Origin: Acidimicrobiia bacterium
GTDB lineage: Bacteria > Actinomycetota > Acidimicrobiia > Acidimicrobiales > Bin134
Assembly (NCBI GenBank): GCA_009843565.1
Contig: VYDF01000232.1
Location: 1 to 5,489, forward strand
DNA: 5,489 nt
Direction of reading: 5' to 3'
In this document: positions 1 through 5,489 of the stretch, one piece after another
Numbering within the stretch: the first letter of the stretch is position 1
How the letters are laid out: each line of letters begins with the position of its first letter
Translations under genes and position numbers: made by a program
The notes under the pieces: generated by a model
Seen by the model: the letters and a program-made list of their open reading frames with translations, nothing else
Database searches by the model: none
What the model was told of the DNA's origin: nothing

Positions 1-1340
1 ATCCGGGATGGGTGGATCCGACCACCGTGGGACAACCAGTCAGTGGCATGCCCGGGCTGCTCACCTTCCGGGGCAACCCCACCCGCACCTTCTACGGCAC
101 CGGCCCCGCTCCCCGGGCGCCGGAGGTGCTGTGGCGGTTCACCGGCAGCGCCGAGCGGGATCTGTGCTCGCTCACCACCTGGGAGGCCGGCACCACCCTT
201 TGGTGCGGAGCAGGCTGGACTGGCCAGCCGGCAGTGATCGAGTGGGATGAGCGCACCTGGGTGATTGCGGGCACCTACACCCCAGGGGTCCATTTCTTGG
301 ACGCCGCCACCGGCGAGCAGCTGCTACCCGAGTTTGTGGTGGGCGACCTTGTCAAAGGGTCGGTGACCGTCGATCCTGACGGCTACCCCCTGGTGTACTT
401 CGGCTCCCGGGACGACTATTTCCGGATAATCGCCTTCGACCGGGAGGAGCCCGTCGAGCTCTGGTCGGTAAACGCCGACGAGTTTTCGCCAGTGCTGTGG
501 AACGACGATTGGGACGGAGCGGGCCTGGTGCTGGACGACTACCTGTTCCAGGGAGGGGAGAACAGCCACTTCTTCATCGCCAAACTGAACCGCGGGTTCG
601 ACGCCGACGGCCTTGTATCCATTGATCCCGAGATCGTGTTCACCAGCCCCGGGTGGGACGACGAGCTGCTAAGCGTAGTAGTTGACGGGAACATTTCCAT
701 CGAAACCGGCATGACCGTGGTGGGAAATACCCTGTATTTCGCCAACTCCGGAGGCTTGGTGCAGGGCTGGGACATCACCGGGTTGGCTGACGGGCAAGAC
801 CCGGAGCGGGTATTCCGCTATTGGGTGGGCGACGATGTGGACGCCACTGTGGTGGCCGATGCCGAGGGCTTTATCTACGTCGGGGTGGAATACGAGCGGG
901 GCAACTCCCGCAGCCAGGAACTGGGCCAGATGCTTAAGCTCGACCCTTCGGCCGAAGATCCCCTGGTTTGGGGCACCGACCTTCGCAACGCGGGGATCGA
1001 TGGCGTGTGGGCCACCCCCGCTTTGACCGAAGAGATGGTCTACGCGCCTACCAACGCCGGTTTCTTGTACGGATTGCGCAGAGATACCGGCGAGATCGTG
1101 TGGAGAAAGCGGATGACTGGTCCGGTGTGGTCGTCGCCGGTGGTCGTCGACAACCTGCTCATCCAAGGCGACTGTGCTGGAACCATATTCGCATTCGACA
1201 TCTCCCAGACCTTGGTCGAACCGCCGGAGGCGTGGCGGATCAATTTGGACGGCTGCGTGGAGGCCACCCCCGCGGTGTGGAACGGCGTTCTGTACGTCGC
1301 CGGCCGAGACGGCGCCTTCTACGCTATCGGCGACCGCTGA
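1..1340 (+). CDS. PQQ-like beta-propeller repeat protein, probably exported (5' partial)
   Basis: The frame is open to the left edge, so the gene probably begins upstream. A GTG at base 12 could be read as a start and gives 442 residues, used for numbering here, but no Shine-Dalgarno precedes it. The protein shows the repeated beta-blade pattern of PQQ/quinoprotein-like propellers: VHFLDAATGE near 93-102, GSVTVDPDGYPLVYFGSRD near 116-134, LYGLRRDTGEIVWR near 352-365, SSPVVVDNLLIQGDCAGTIF near 374-393 and ATPAVWNGVLYVAGRDGAFY near 418-437. The last blade ends at the C-terminus, as expected for a closed propeller. Asp/Gly-rich turns (DPDGY, DADG, DAEG) recur. There are only four cysteines, at 52, 65, 388 and 415, in two close pairs, which suggests disulfides and export; any signal peptide would lie outside the window. 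The family has no single known activity, so a scaffold, binding or sensor role is as likely as a dehydrogenase. PQQ binding itself is not demonstrated. The gene is followed after 21 bases by the epoxide hydrolase gene. Confidence 0.85.
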   Translation, partial: PGWVDPTTVGQPVSGMPGLLTFRGNPTRTFYGTGPAPRAPEVLWRFTGSAERDLCSLTTWEAGTTLWCGAGWTGQPAVIEWDERTWVIAGTYTPGVHFLDAATGEQLLPEFVVGDLVKGSVTVDPDGYPLVYFGSRDDYFRIIAFDREEPVELWSVNADEFSPVLWNDDWDGAGLVLDDYLFQGGENSHFFIAKLNRGFDADGLVSIDPEIVFTSPGWDDELLSVVVDGNISIETGMTVVGNTLYFANSGGLVQGWDITGLADGQDPERVFRYWVGDDVDATVVADAEGFIYVGVEYERGNSRSQELGQMLKLDPSAEDPLVWGTDLRNAGIDGVWATPALTEEMVYAPTNAGFLYGLRRDTGEIVWRKRMTGPVWSSPVVVDNLLIQGDCAGTIFAFDISQTLVEPPEAWRINLDGCVEATPAVWNGVLYVAGRDGAFYAIGDR

Positions 1341-1349
1341 GCTGGCCAT

Positions 1350-1355
1350 TACCCT
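1350..1355 (+). promoter_or_regulatory. candidate -10 hexamer for a leaderless epoxide hydrolase transcript
   Basis: The hexamer TACCCT fits the actinobacterial TANNNT -10 consensus and ends six bases before the GTG start at 1362, the spacing expected if transcription begins at the start codon. No Shine-Dalgarno is visible in the 21-base gap. No convincing -35 is seen. The alternative is simple read-through from the propeller gene, so this is a weak, position-based call. Confidence 0.3.
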
Positions 1356-1361
1356 GACACC

Positions 1362-2501
1362 GTGGCTGAGCCGTTTCGGATTGCCGTGCCCGATGAGGTG
1401 ATCGACGACCTCCACCGTCGCCTGGATGCCACCCGCTGGCCCCAGGCGCTGGAGGGCGTGGGGTGGGACTATGGTTCCGACGCTTCATACATCGCCGAGC
1501 TGTGTCGCTATTGGCGCCACGACTACGACTGGCGGGTCTATGAGGCCGCGCTCAACCAGTTGCCCCAGTTCACCCAGCGCGTCGACGGACTCGACATCCA
1601 CTTCATCCACGCCGAGGGCAAGGGCCCTGATCCGCTGCCGCTGGTCATCACCCACGGCTGGCCTAGCTGCTTCTGGGAGATGCACAAGGTGGTCGGCCCG
1701 CTCAGCGATCCCGCGGCCCATGGCGGCGATCCCACCGATGCCTTCCACGTGGTGGCCCCGTCGCTGCCCGGCTACGGATTCTCCTCACCCCCGACCCAGC
1801 CGGGAGTGTCGTCGGCCAAAGTGGCCGACATGTGGTCCGAGCTCATGGCCGCACTCGGCTACCAGCGGTTCGGGGCCCAGGGAGGCGACTGGGGATCAGC
1901 GGTGAGCGCCGCGCTGGGCGCCATGCATCCCGATCGCATGGTCGGCATCCACCTGAACATGGTGGCCCCGCCCATCGACGAGGCCGCTCTCACCCCTGAG
2001 CAGCGCCAATGGTGGGAGGGTGTGAAGCAATACCGCGACCGGGAGTGGGGCTACGTACACCTTCAGCGCACCAAACCGCAGACCGCGGCAGTGGGCCTCA
2101 CCGACTCGCCCGCCGGCCTGGCCGCATGGATCATCGAGAAGTGGTGGAGGTGGAGCGACATCGACGGCCCCGGCGGGCGGGACCTGGCCCGGCGCTACAC
2201 CCTGGATGAGCTGTGTACCCTGCTCACCATCTATTGGGCCACCGCCACCATCGGCCCGTCGATGCGCATGTACTACGAGAGCTTCGGGGCTGGGTCGGCG
2301 TTCAACCAACCGCCGAGGATTGCAGTGCCCACTGGGGTGGCGGTGTTCAACGAGAAGAATCGCCCGCCCCGAGAGCTGGCCGAGCCCTACTACAACATCA
2401 CCCGGTGGACCGAAGTTGACGACGGCGGTCACTTCCCGGCCCTGGAGAATCCAGATGTGCTGGTGGAAGAGGTACGGGCCTTCTTCCGCCCCATTCGCTG
2501 A
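1362..2501 (+). CDS. epoxide hydrolase, alpha/beta-hydrolase fold with EHN domain
   Basis: This enzyme should hydrolyse an epoxide to a vicinal diol through a covalent alkyl-enzyme intermediate. It is 379 residues long, normal for bacterial relatives of microsomal/juvenile-hormone epoxide hydrolases. Residues 1-110 match the EHN domain (FRIAVPDEVIDDLHRRLDAT, then the paired Trp-rich segment). The oxyanion-hole motif HGWP is at 98-101. The nucleophile is Asp176 in GGDWGS. The cap carries YVHLQRTKPQT near 231-241, typical of the family, with Tyr231 and Tyr304/305 as candidate epoxide-polarising tyrosines. Glu331 (VFNEKNRPP) is the likely charge-relay acid and His357 (GGHFPALENP) the catalytic base, so the full catalytic set is present. 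There is no signal peptide, so it is probably cytoplasmic. The GTG start at 1362 is the first start codon after the in-frame stop at 1338-1340 and gives the usual N-terminus; it lacks a Shine-Dalgarno. The substrate cannot be told from sequence. A dehydrogenase gene follows 19 bases downstream, so the two are probably co-transcribed. Confidence 0.95.
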   Translation: MAEPFRIAVPDEVIDDLHRRLDATRWPQALEGVGWDYGSDASYIAELCRYWRHDYDWRVYEAALNQLPQFTQRVDGLDIHFIHAEGKGPDPLPLVITHGWPSCFWEMHKVVGPLSDPAAHGGDPTDAFHVVAPSLPGYGFSSPPTQPGVSSAKVADMWSELMAALGYQRFGAQGGDWGSAVSAALGAMHPDRMVGIHLNMVAPPIDEAALTPEQRQWWEGVKQYRDREWGYVHLQRTKPQTAAVGLTDSPAGLAAWIIEKWWRWSDIDGPGGRDLARRYTLDELCTLLTIYWATATIGPSMRMYYESFGAGSAFNQPPRIAVPTGVAVFNEKNRPPRELAEPYYNITRWTEVDDGGHFPALENPDVLVEEVRAFFRPIR

Positions 2502-2504
2502 GAC

Positions 2505-2513
2505 AGAAAGAGA
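2505..2513 (+). promoter_or_regulatory. weak purine-rich ribosome binding site for the dehydrogenase
   Basis: A purine-rich stretch, AGAAAGAGA, lies seven bases before the ATG at 2521. It matches the anti-Shine-Dalgarno only partly. It supports the ATG at 2521 over the longer open frame that extends back inside the epoxide hydrolase gene. Confidence 0.4.
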
Positions 2514-2520
2514 TAAGCCA

Positions 2521-3357
2521 ATGACTCGACTCGGAATCATCGGACTGGGCGACATGGGCGGCGCCATCGCCGAGGGCGTGCTCACCGGCCAGTGGGACGA
2601 CGACGTGGAGGTGGTGGGCTACGACATCTCTGCCGAGGCCATGGACCGGTTCGCCGACCTGGGCGGCGTGCCGGCTGCCTCGGTGGGAGAGCTGGCCCGC
2701 CAGGTGGACCTGGTGGCGGTGGTGGTGATCGACGACGCCCAAGTACGCCAAGTTTGCTCGGGCGGCGACGGGGCCATCGCTGGAGCGGCGGAGTCGGGGG
2801 CATTGGTGGCCGTTCACTCCACCGTGCTGCCCGCCACGGTGATCGAGCTGGCGGCCGAGGCCGACGAGGCGGGGGTGGCACTGATCGACGCCCCCGTCAC
2901 CGGGGGCACTCCTTCGGCCCGAAGTCGGGACCTCGTGGTGTTCTGCGGGGGTGATGAGGCCCATACCGAGCAGGGTCGTCCCCACTTCGAGCGCTATGGG
3001 GGCATGGTGGTCAACGTCGGTCCGCTGGGCTCCGCGCTAAGGGCCAAAGTAGCTCGCAACCTCATCAGCTACGCCGAAATGGCCGTGGCCCACGAGGCCA
3101 TCTCGTTGGCCGCAGCCGCCGACGTGGACTTGAAGGCGTTCGCCGACATCGTGAGCTATTCCGATCGGAACATCGGCCCCCACATGGGCGTCTTCACCCG
3201 TCCGATCGTCTATCCGCCCCCGGCGTTCGGCGGCAGCTTCACCCGCATTGCCCACAAAGACCTGGGGGGCGCGCTGGCCTTGGGCGAAGAGCTAGGCGTC
3301 GACCTGCCCATCACCGCGCTGGTGGATCAGCACATCGACGCCGCGTTCGGCGAGTAG
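2521..3357 (+). CDS. NAD(P)-dependent beta-hydroxyacid dehydrogenase (3-hydroxyisobutyrate dehydrogenase family)
   Basis: The product is predicted to oxidise a beta-hydroxyacid, or reduce the corresponding semialdehyde, with a nicotinamide cofactor in the cytoplasm. At 278 residues it has the family's usual length. The Rossmann fold starts at residue 3 with IIGLGDMG (6-13). Asp35 at the end of the second strand (VVGYDIS) favours NAD over NADP. The substrate-binding motif DAPVTGG is at 123-129, with Thr where many members have Ser, and STVLP at 100-104 is the preceding conserved loop. The catalytic lysine is Lys176 in AKVARN, with Asn180 one helical turn later. KDLGGALALGEELGVDLPIT (246-265) is the conserved segment of the helical C-terminal domain. 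The frame stays open well upstream into the hydrolase gene, but ATG 2521 puts the Rossmann motif at the expected position and has a weak ribosome binding site. It lies 19 bases after the epoxide hydrolase stop, which implies co-transcription. Substrate unknown; tartronate semialdehyde reductase or imine reductase-like members share this fold, so only the family is certain. Confidence 0.92.
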   Translation: MTRLGIIGLGDMGGAIAEGVLTGQWDDDVEVVGYDISAEAMDRFADLGGVPAASVGELARQVDLVAVVVIDDAQVRQVCSGGDGAIAGAAESGALVAVHSTVLPATVIELAAEADEAGVALIDAPVTGGTPSARSRDLVVFCGGDEAHTEQGRPHFERYGGMVVNVGPLGSALRAKVARNLISYAEMAVAHEAISLAAAADVDLKAFADIVSYSDRNIGPHMGVFTRPIVYPPPAFGGSFTRIAHKDLGGALALGEELGVDLPITALVDQHIDAAFGE

Positions 3358-3398
3358 CCGGGGCGCGGGACTAGGACTGGGGCAGGACCCGGCGGAAG

Positions 3399-4262
3399 CT
3401 AGTCGAAGGTAACGGTTCCGGCGTCGAGCACTACTCGGTCGCCCACCCGGGTCTGGAACCGGGCCGATCCGCCGCCCTCGTCCCAGATATGGACGTCGAG
3501 GGTCTCGCCTGGGAGCACCGGCGAGGAGAACCGGCCGTGCATCGACTTGAAACGGGTCGGATCGCTGTCGCACAAGGTGTGCAGCAGCGCCCGCCCGGTG
3601 AATCCGTAGGTGCACAAGCCGTGCAGGATCGGAGTGTCGAATCCGCCGGCGGCGGCAAACGACGGGTCGGAGTGCAGCGGGTTGCGGTCGCCGTTGAGCC
3701 GGTATAGCAGAGCCTGGTCGGAACGGGTCTGGTAGGTGACCACGTGGTCGGCGTCGCGCTCGGGCACCTTAGGCGGGCTGGCCGGACCCCGGTCTCCGCC
3801 CCAGCCGCCTTCGCCCCGGATGAACAGCGAGGTGACGTTGGTGAACAGCGGCTGTCCGTCGGCGGTGTCGGTGACGTCGCTCTCCAGCACCACCAGGGCG
3901 GCCTTGCCCTTGTCGTAGATGCCGGTGACACGGCTCACCGAGCTGACCGTGGCCGCCACCGGCAGCGGCTTGTGGAGGGTGAACCCCTGCTCGCCATGCA
4001 CCAGCAGCGCCGGGTTGTAGGTCCCGATTTTGGCCAGAGGGCTGTTGGCGCCGCCCACACCGCCGCCCAGAACCACGCACATGGTGGGCAGGGCCTTCTG
4101 CTCCACGTCTTTGGTGTTCTCGGTGGTGAACTCCAGCTCGAACCCAGTGGGATCGCTCATGCCCGCGCCCACGCCCAAGGAGTACAACAGGGCATCTTTG
4201 GACTTCCAGCTCGAGGTGCTCGGATCGCTCTCGGCGCCGACGGCGGTTGGGTCGAGGGGCAT
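3399..4262 (-). CDS. MaoC-like double-hotdog enoyl-CoA hydratase (hydratase 2 / HSD17B4-like)
   Basis: This protein should hydrate trans-2-enoyl-CoA to (R)-3-hydroxyacyl-CoA, the hydratase-2 reaction used in beta-oxidation of long, branched or sterol side-chain acyl-CoAs. It has 287 residues, as expected for the two-hotdog actinobacterial form. The N-terminal degenerate hotdog (about 1-150) includes SKDALLYSLGVGAG (21-34) and the segment ENTKDVEQKALPT (48-60). A Gly/Pro-rich linker (150-168) leads to the C-terminal MaoC domain. There YRLNGDRNPLHSDP (187-200) holds the hydratase-2 signature, with Asp192, Asn194 and His197 in the D-x-N-x-x-H arrangement where Asp and His are catalytic, followed by GFDTPILHGL (207-216). 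The ATG at 4262-4260 is preceded by a good Shine-Dalgarno and gives the normal N-terminus. The gene is divergent from the thioesterase and convergent with the dehydrogenase, with 41 bases between the stops. The exact acyl-CoA substrate is not deducible. Confidence 0.95.
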   Translation of the reverse strand: MPLDPTAVGAESDPSTSSWKSKDALLYSLGVGAGMSDPTGFELEFTTENTKDVEQKALPTMCVVLGGGVGGANSPLAKIGTYNPALLVHGEQGFTLHKPLPVAATVSSVSRVTGIYDKGKAALVVLESDVTDTADGQPLFTNVTSLFIRGEGGWGGDRGPASPPKVPERDADHVVTYQTRSDQALLYRLNGDRNPLHSDPSFAAAGGFDTPILHGLCTYGFTGRALLHTLCDSDPTRFKSMHGRFSSPVLPGETLDVHIWDEGGGSARFQTRVGDRVVLDAGTVTFD

Positions 4263-4268
4263 GGGGGG

Positions 4269-4273
4269 CTCCT
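4269..4273 (-). promoter_or_regulatory. Shine-Dalgarno of the MaoC-like hydratase gene
   Basis: Read on the minus strand, AGGAG stands six bases (all C) before the ATG at 4262. This is a near-ideal ribosome binding site and fixes the hydratase start. It contrasts with the GTG-started genes of this window, which have no such site. Confidence 0.75.
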
Positions 4274-4289
4274 AACGGGATTGGGGTTC

Positions 4290-4322
4290 TTGGGCGCCTG
4301 GTTGCGCCGTGGCAGTGCCCAA
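4290..4322. repeat. nested inverted repeats in the divergent intergenic region
   Basis: An outer pair of perfect 6-base arms, TTGGGC (4290-4295) and GCCCAA (4317-4322), is separated by 21 bases. Within it is a second pair, GGCGC (4293-4297) and GCGCC (4304-4308), with a 6-base loop. The two pairs share bases, so they cannot form as one continuous hairpin. The right outer arm touches the AT-rich patch with the candidate -10 boxes. They could be an operator or a hairpin in the leader of the hydratase mRNA, but arms this short also arise by chance in GC-rich DNA. Confidence 0.3.
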
Positions 4323-4339
4323 AACATACCGTTGCCGTC

Positions 4340-5062
4340 GTGGCCCATATCAATCAGCCAGGCGGCCCGTTCCAGGCCATCGACCATCCGGCGGTGGCCG
4401 GCCGGGAGCGGGAGCTGCGGGCGCTGGCCGACGCGGTGCGACGGCTGGTGGCCGCCACCGTGACCAACACCGCCTCGCCCGCCGACACTGCTGCGCTGGC
4501 CGATGAGGCCAACGCTCTAGCCGACCGCATTGAGGCCCATGTGCCGGCCGAGCCCCCTCCCCGATACGGCCCCGGCGGACTTGAAATCGAAGGCCCGCCC
4601 ATTACCCACAAGCGGGCGCCGTTCGATTACGTGACCGGCATCTGCAACCCCACAGCGGTGCCGGTGGAGATGACGGTTCACATGGACACCGATCCCCCCA
4701 AGACCCGGGGCCGGGCGGTGTTCACAACCGTGTATGAGGGACCGCCCGGATGCGTCCACGGGGCGGCCATCGCCTCGGCTTTCGACATGGTGTTCACCAG
4801 CGCCTGCTCTACCCGTAACGCCAGCGGCCCCACCATGATGCTTTCGGTGCGCTATCGGCGCCCCACGCTGCTCGAGGTGGAGACCGTGTTCGAGGGGTGG
4901 GTGGAGACCTTCGACGGCACCATTACCGAGGTCAAGGGCCACGCGCTGCAAGACGGCCAGGTCACCGCGATGGCCGAGGGAGTGTTCCGCCACCTTGACC
5001 GGGAGACGCTGAACCAGCTCGCCCAAACCCGTGGGCCGAATGCCGAAGAGGACGCCGACTAG
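4340..5062 (+). CDS. PaaI-like hotdog acyl-CoA thioesterase
   Basis: The C-terminal half is a single hotdog domain of the PaaI / 4HBT type, which hydrolyses acyl-CoA to free acid and CoA. With the GTG at 4340 as start the protein has 240 residues. Residues 1-75 look mainly helical and rich in Ala, Arg and Leu (RERELRALADAVRRLV near 18-33). A Pro-rich linker follows, then the hotdog from about 95 to 220. The conserved active-site helix reads YEGPPGCVHGAAIASAFD (132-149), with His140, Gly141 and Asp149 in the places of the PaaI HGG...D/E motif; the second Gly is Ala here. The following strands (MMLSVRYRRP, then VFEGWVE) are typical. An in-frame start at 4247 exists but would overlap the divergent hydratase gene and its ribosome binding site and adds sequence that does not look like the family, so I prefer 4340. 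That start lacks a Shine-Dalgarno, so exact placement is uncertain. Possible role: removing or recycling CoA esters of the neighbouring pathway. Its stop lies 27 bases from that of the convergent P450. Confidence 0.85.
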   Translation: MAHINQPGGPFQAIDHPAVAGRERELRALADAVRRLVAATVTNTASPADTAALADEANALADRIEAHVPAEPPPRYGPGGLEIEGPPITHKRAPFDYVTGICNPTAVPVEMTVHMDTDPPKTRGRAVFTTVYEGPPGCVHGAAIASAFDMVFTSACSTRNASGPTMMLSVRYRRPTLLEVETVFEGWVETFDGTITEVKGHALQDGQVTAMAEGVFRHLDRETLNQLAQTRGPNAEEDAD

Positions 5063-5089
5063 GAACGCCCAGCGCCGACGGCCCTAGGC

Positions 5090-5489
5090 CTATGCCCCCA
5101 CCGGCTTCGAAGGCGTGAACTCGGCGGGCAGGTGCTTGATGCCGTGGATGAATGCCGACGACAGCGGCTCCGGCTCGCCGGTGGCGTGGATGTCGCCGAT
5201 GCGGGCAAACAACTCGCGGAACATCACCTTGATCTCCCGACGGGCCAGGTGCGCCCCGAGGCAGTAGTGGGGTCCGGGCCCGCCGTAGCCCACGTGGGGG
5301 TTCGGGTCGCGCAGCACATCGAATCTGTGGGGCTCGTCGAACACCGACTCGTCCCGGTTGGCGCACAGATAGTTCATCACCACCATGTCGCCCTCGTCGA
5401 TCTTCTGGCCCTCTAGCACCGTGTCGCTCAGCACTGTGCGGCGCATGTAGGTGACCGGGCTGGCGATGCGCACGATCTCCTCCACCGCG
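5090..5489 (-). CDS. cytochrome P450, C-terminal part (5' partial)
   Basis: Only the last third of the protein is visible; the frame is open to the right edge. A GTG at 5485 is an internal codon, not a start, because it falls within the K helix. Numbering from that codon, the ExxR motif is EIVR at 3-6. The meander region follows with SANRDE-like CANRDE (41-46) and the Phe/Pro/Arg pattern ending RFDVLRDPNPH (54-64). The heme-binding loop is YGGPGPHYCLGAHLAR (67-82), with Cys75 the axial thiolate ligand. The C-terminal GIKHLPAEF (115-123) resembles that of actinobacterial P450s of the CYP124/CYP125/CYP142 type, which hydroxylate branched lipids and sterol side chains. I infer a soluble monooxygenase needing external ferredoxin and reductase, neither of which is encoded here. 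Two residues of the heme loop are unusual: Tyr replaces the near-invariant Phe, and Pro stands where Gly is common. Subfamily assignment needs the missing N-terminal part. Confidence 0.93.
   Translation of the reverse strand, partial: AVEEIVRIASPVTYMRRTVLSDTVLEGQKIDEGDMVVMNYLCANRDESVFDEPHRFDVLRDPNPHVGYGGPGPHYCLGAHLARREIKVMFRELFARIGDIHATGEPEPLSSAFIHGIKHLPAEFTPSKPVGA

Larger units (their letters stand above)
4263..4339. promoter_or_regulatory. divergent control region between hydratase and thioesterase genes
   Basis: This 77-base gap must serve both divergent genes. Near its right end is a short AT-rich patch (4321-4328). On the + strand TACCGT (4327-4332) fits the TANNNT -10 consensus and ends seven bases before the GTG at 4340; TTGCGC (4302-4307) is a possible -35 with a long 19-base spacer. 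On the minus strand TATGTT (4328-4323) is a possible -10, with TTGATA (4353-4348) also 19 bases upstream, inside the thioesterase start region. The two candidate -10 boxes overlap, so polymerase could occupy only one at a time. Two inverted repeats lie beside them. These are pattern matches only. Confidence 0.4.

Noticed and set aside
669..1415. Long open frame of 248 codons on the minus strand opposite the propeller gene
   Set aside because: It has no recognisable domain, and its His/Arg/Gly/Val-rich composition is what the antisense of a GC-rich gene gives. The + strand reading is a clear propeller.
2206..2520. Upstream in-frame extension of the dehydrogenase
   Set aside because: It lies inside the epoxide hydrolase gene in another frame and adds about 105 low-complexity residues before a Rossmann motif that must be near the N-terminus.
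1896..2585. Open frame of 229 codons on the minus strand opposite the epoxide hydrolase
   Set aside because: It overlaps a gene with a full catalytic set and shows no domain or plausible start signal, so it is a shadow of GC-rich coding sequence.
3358..3398. Possible terminator between the convergent dehydrogenase and hydratase genes
   Set aside because: Only short CCGGG/CCCGG arms with a loop of about 25 bases can be found, and there is no T-tract on either strand.
4247..4339. Upstream in-frame extension of the thioesterase
   Set aside because: It would overlap the start codon and Shine-Dalgarno of the divergent hydratase gene, and its residues look like translated intergenic sequence.
3744..4463. 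Open frame of 239 codons on the + strand opposite the hydratase
   Set aside because: It runs across the hydratase gene, its promoter region and the thioesterase start in a different frame and shows no domain; the hydratase reading has the full D-x-N-x-x-H signature.
5063..5092. Short palindrome (TAGGCCTA, 5085-5092) in the convergent gap between thioesterase and P450
   Set aside because: It is eight bases with no loop, overlaps the P450 stop codon and has no T-tract, so it is neither a terminator nor a convincing protein site.

Overview
This 5.5 kb window is GC-rich, almost entirely coding, and free of RNA genes, mobile elements and CRISPR arrays. The high GC, the frequent GTG starts and the protein families (an actinobacterial-type PQQ-like propeller, a cytochrome P450, a double-hotdog enoyl-CoA hydratase and a PaaI-type thioesterase) point to an actinobacterium. 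The propeller protein resembles those I associate with Acidimicrobiia, but that class-level placement is an inference from memory, not a search result.

Layout, left to right. (1) Bases 1-1340, + strand: the C-terminal part of a probably exported PQQ-like beta-propeller protein whose 5' end lies outside the window. (2) 1362-2501, +: a complete alpha/beta-hydrolase epoxide hydrolase with its EHN domain and catalytic residues. (3) 2521-3357, +: a complete NAD(P)-dependent beta-hydroxyacid dehydrogenase of the 3-hydroxyisobutyrate dehydrogenase family. These three lie head to tail with gaps of about 20 bases. (4) 3399-4262, - strand: a complete MaoC / hydratase-2 type enoyl-CoA hydratase, convergent with the dehydrogenase. 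(5) 4340-5062, +: a PaaI-like acyl-CoA thioesterase, divergent from the hydratase across a 77-base intergenic region that holds candidate promoters and inverted repeats. (6) 5090-5489, -: the C-terminal part of a cytochrome P450, convergent with the thioesterase and cut by the right edge.

As a set, the genes suggest oxidative catabolism of a lipid-like or isoprenoid/sterol-like compound: P450 hydroxylation, epoxide opening, hydration of an enoyl-CoA, oxidation of a hydroxyacid, and release or recycling of acyl-CoA. The individual family calls are strong. A shared pathway and its substrate are inference only, since the genes alternate in strand and probably form several transcription units.

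I see no clearly undescribed system here. The points most worth a second look are the divergent control region at 4263-4339, two GTG starts that lack a Shine-Dalgarno and have a TANNNT hexamer 6-7 bases upstream (possible leaderless transcripts), and an unusual heme-binding loop in the P450.
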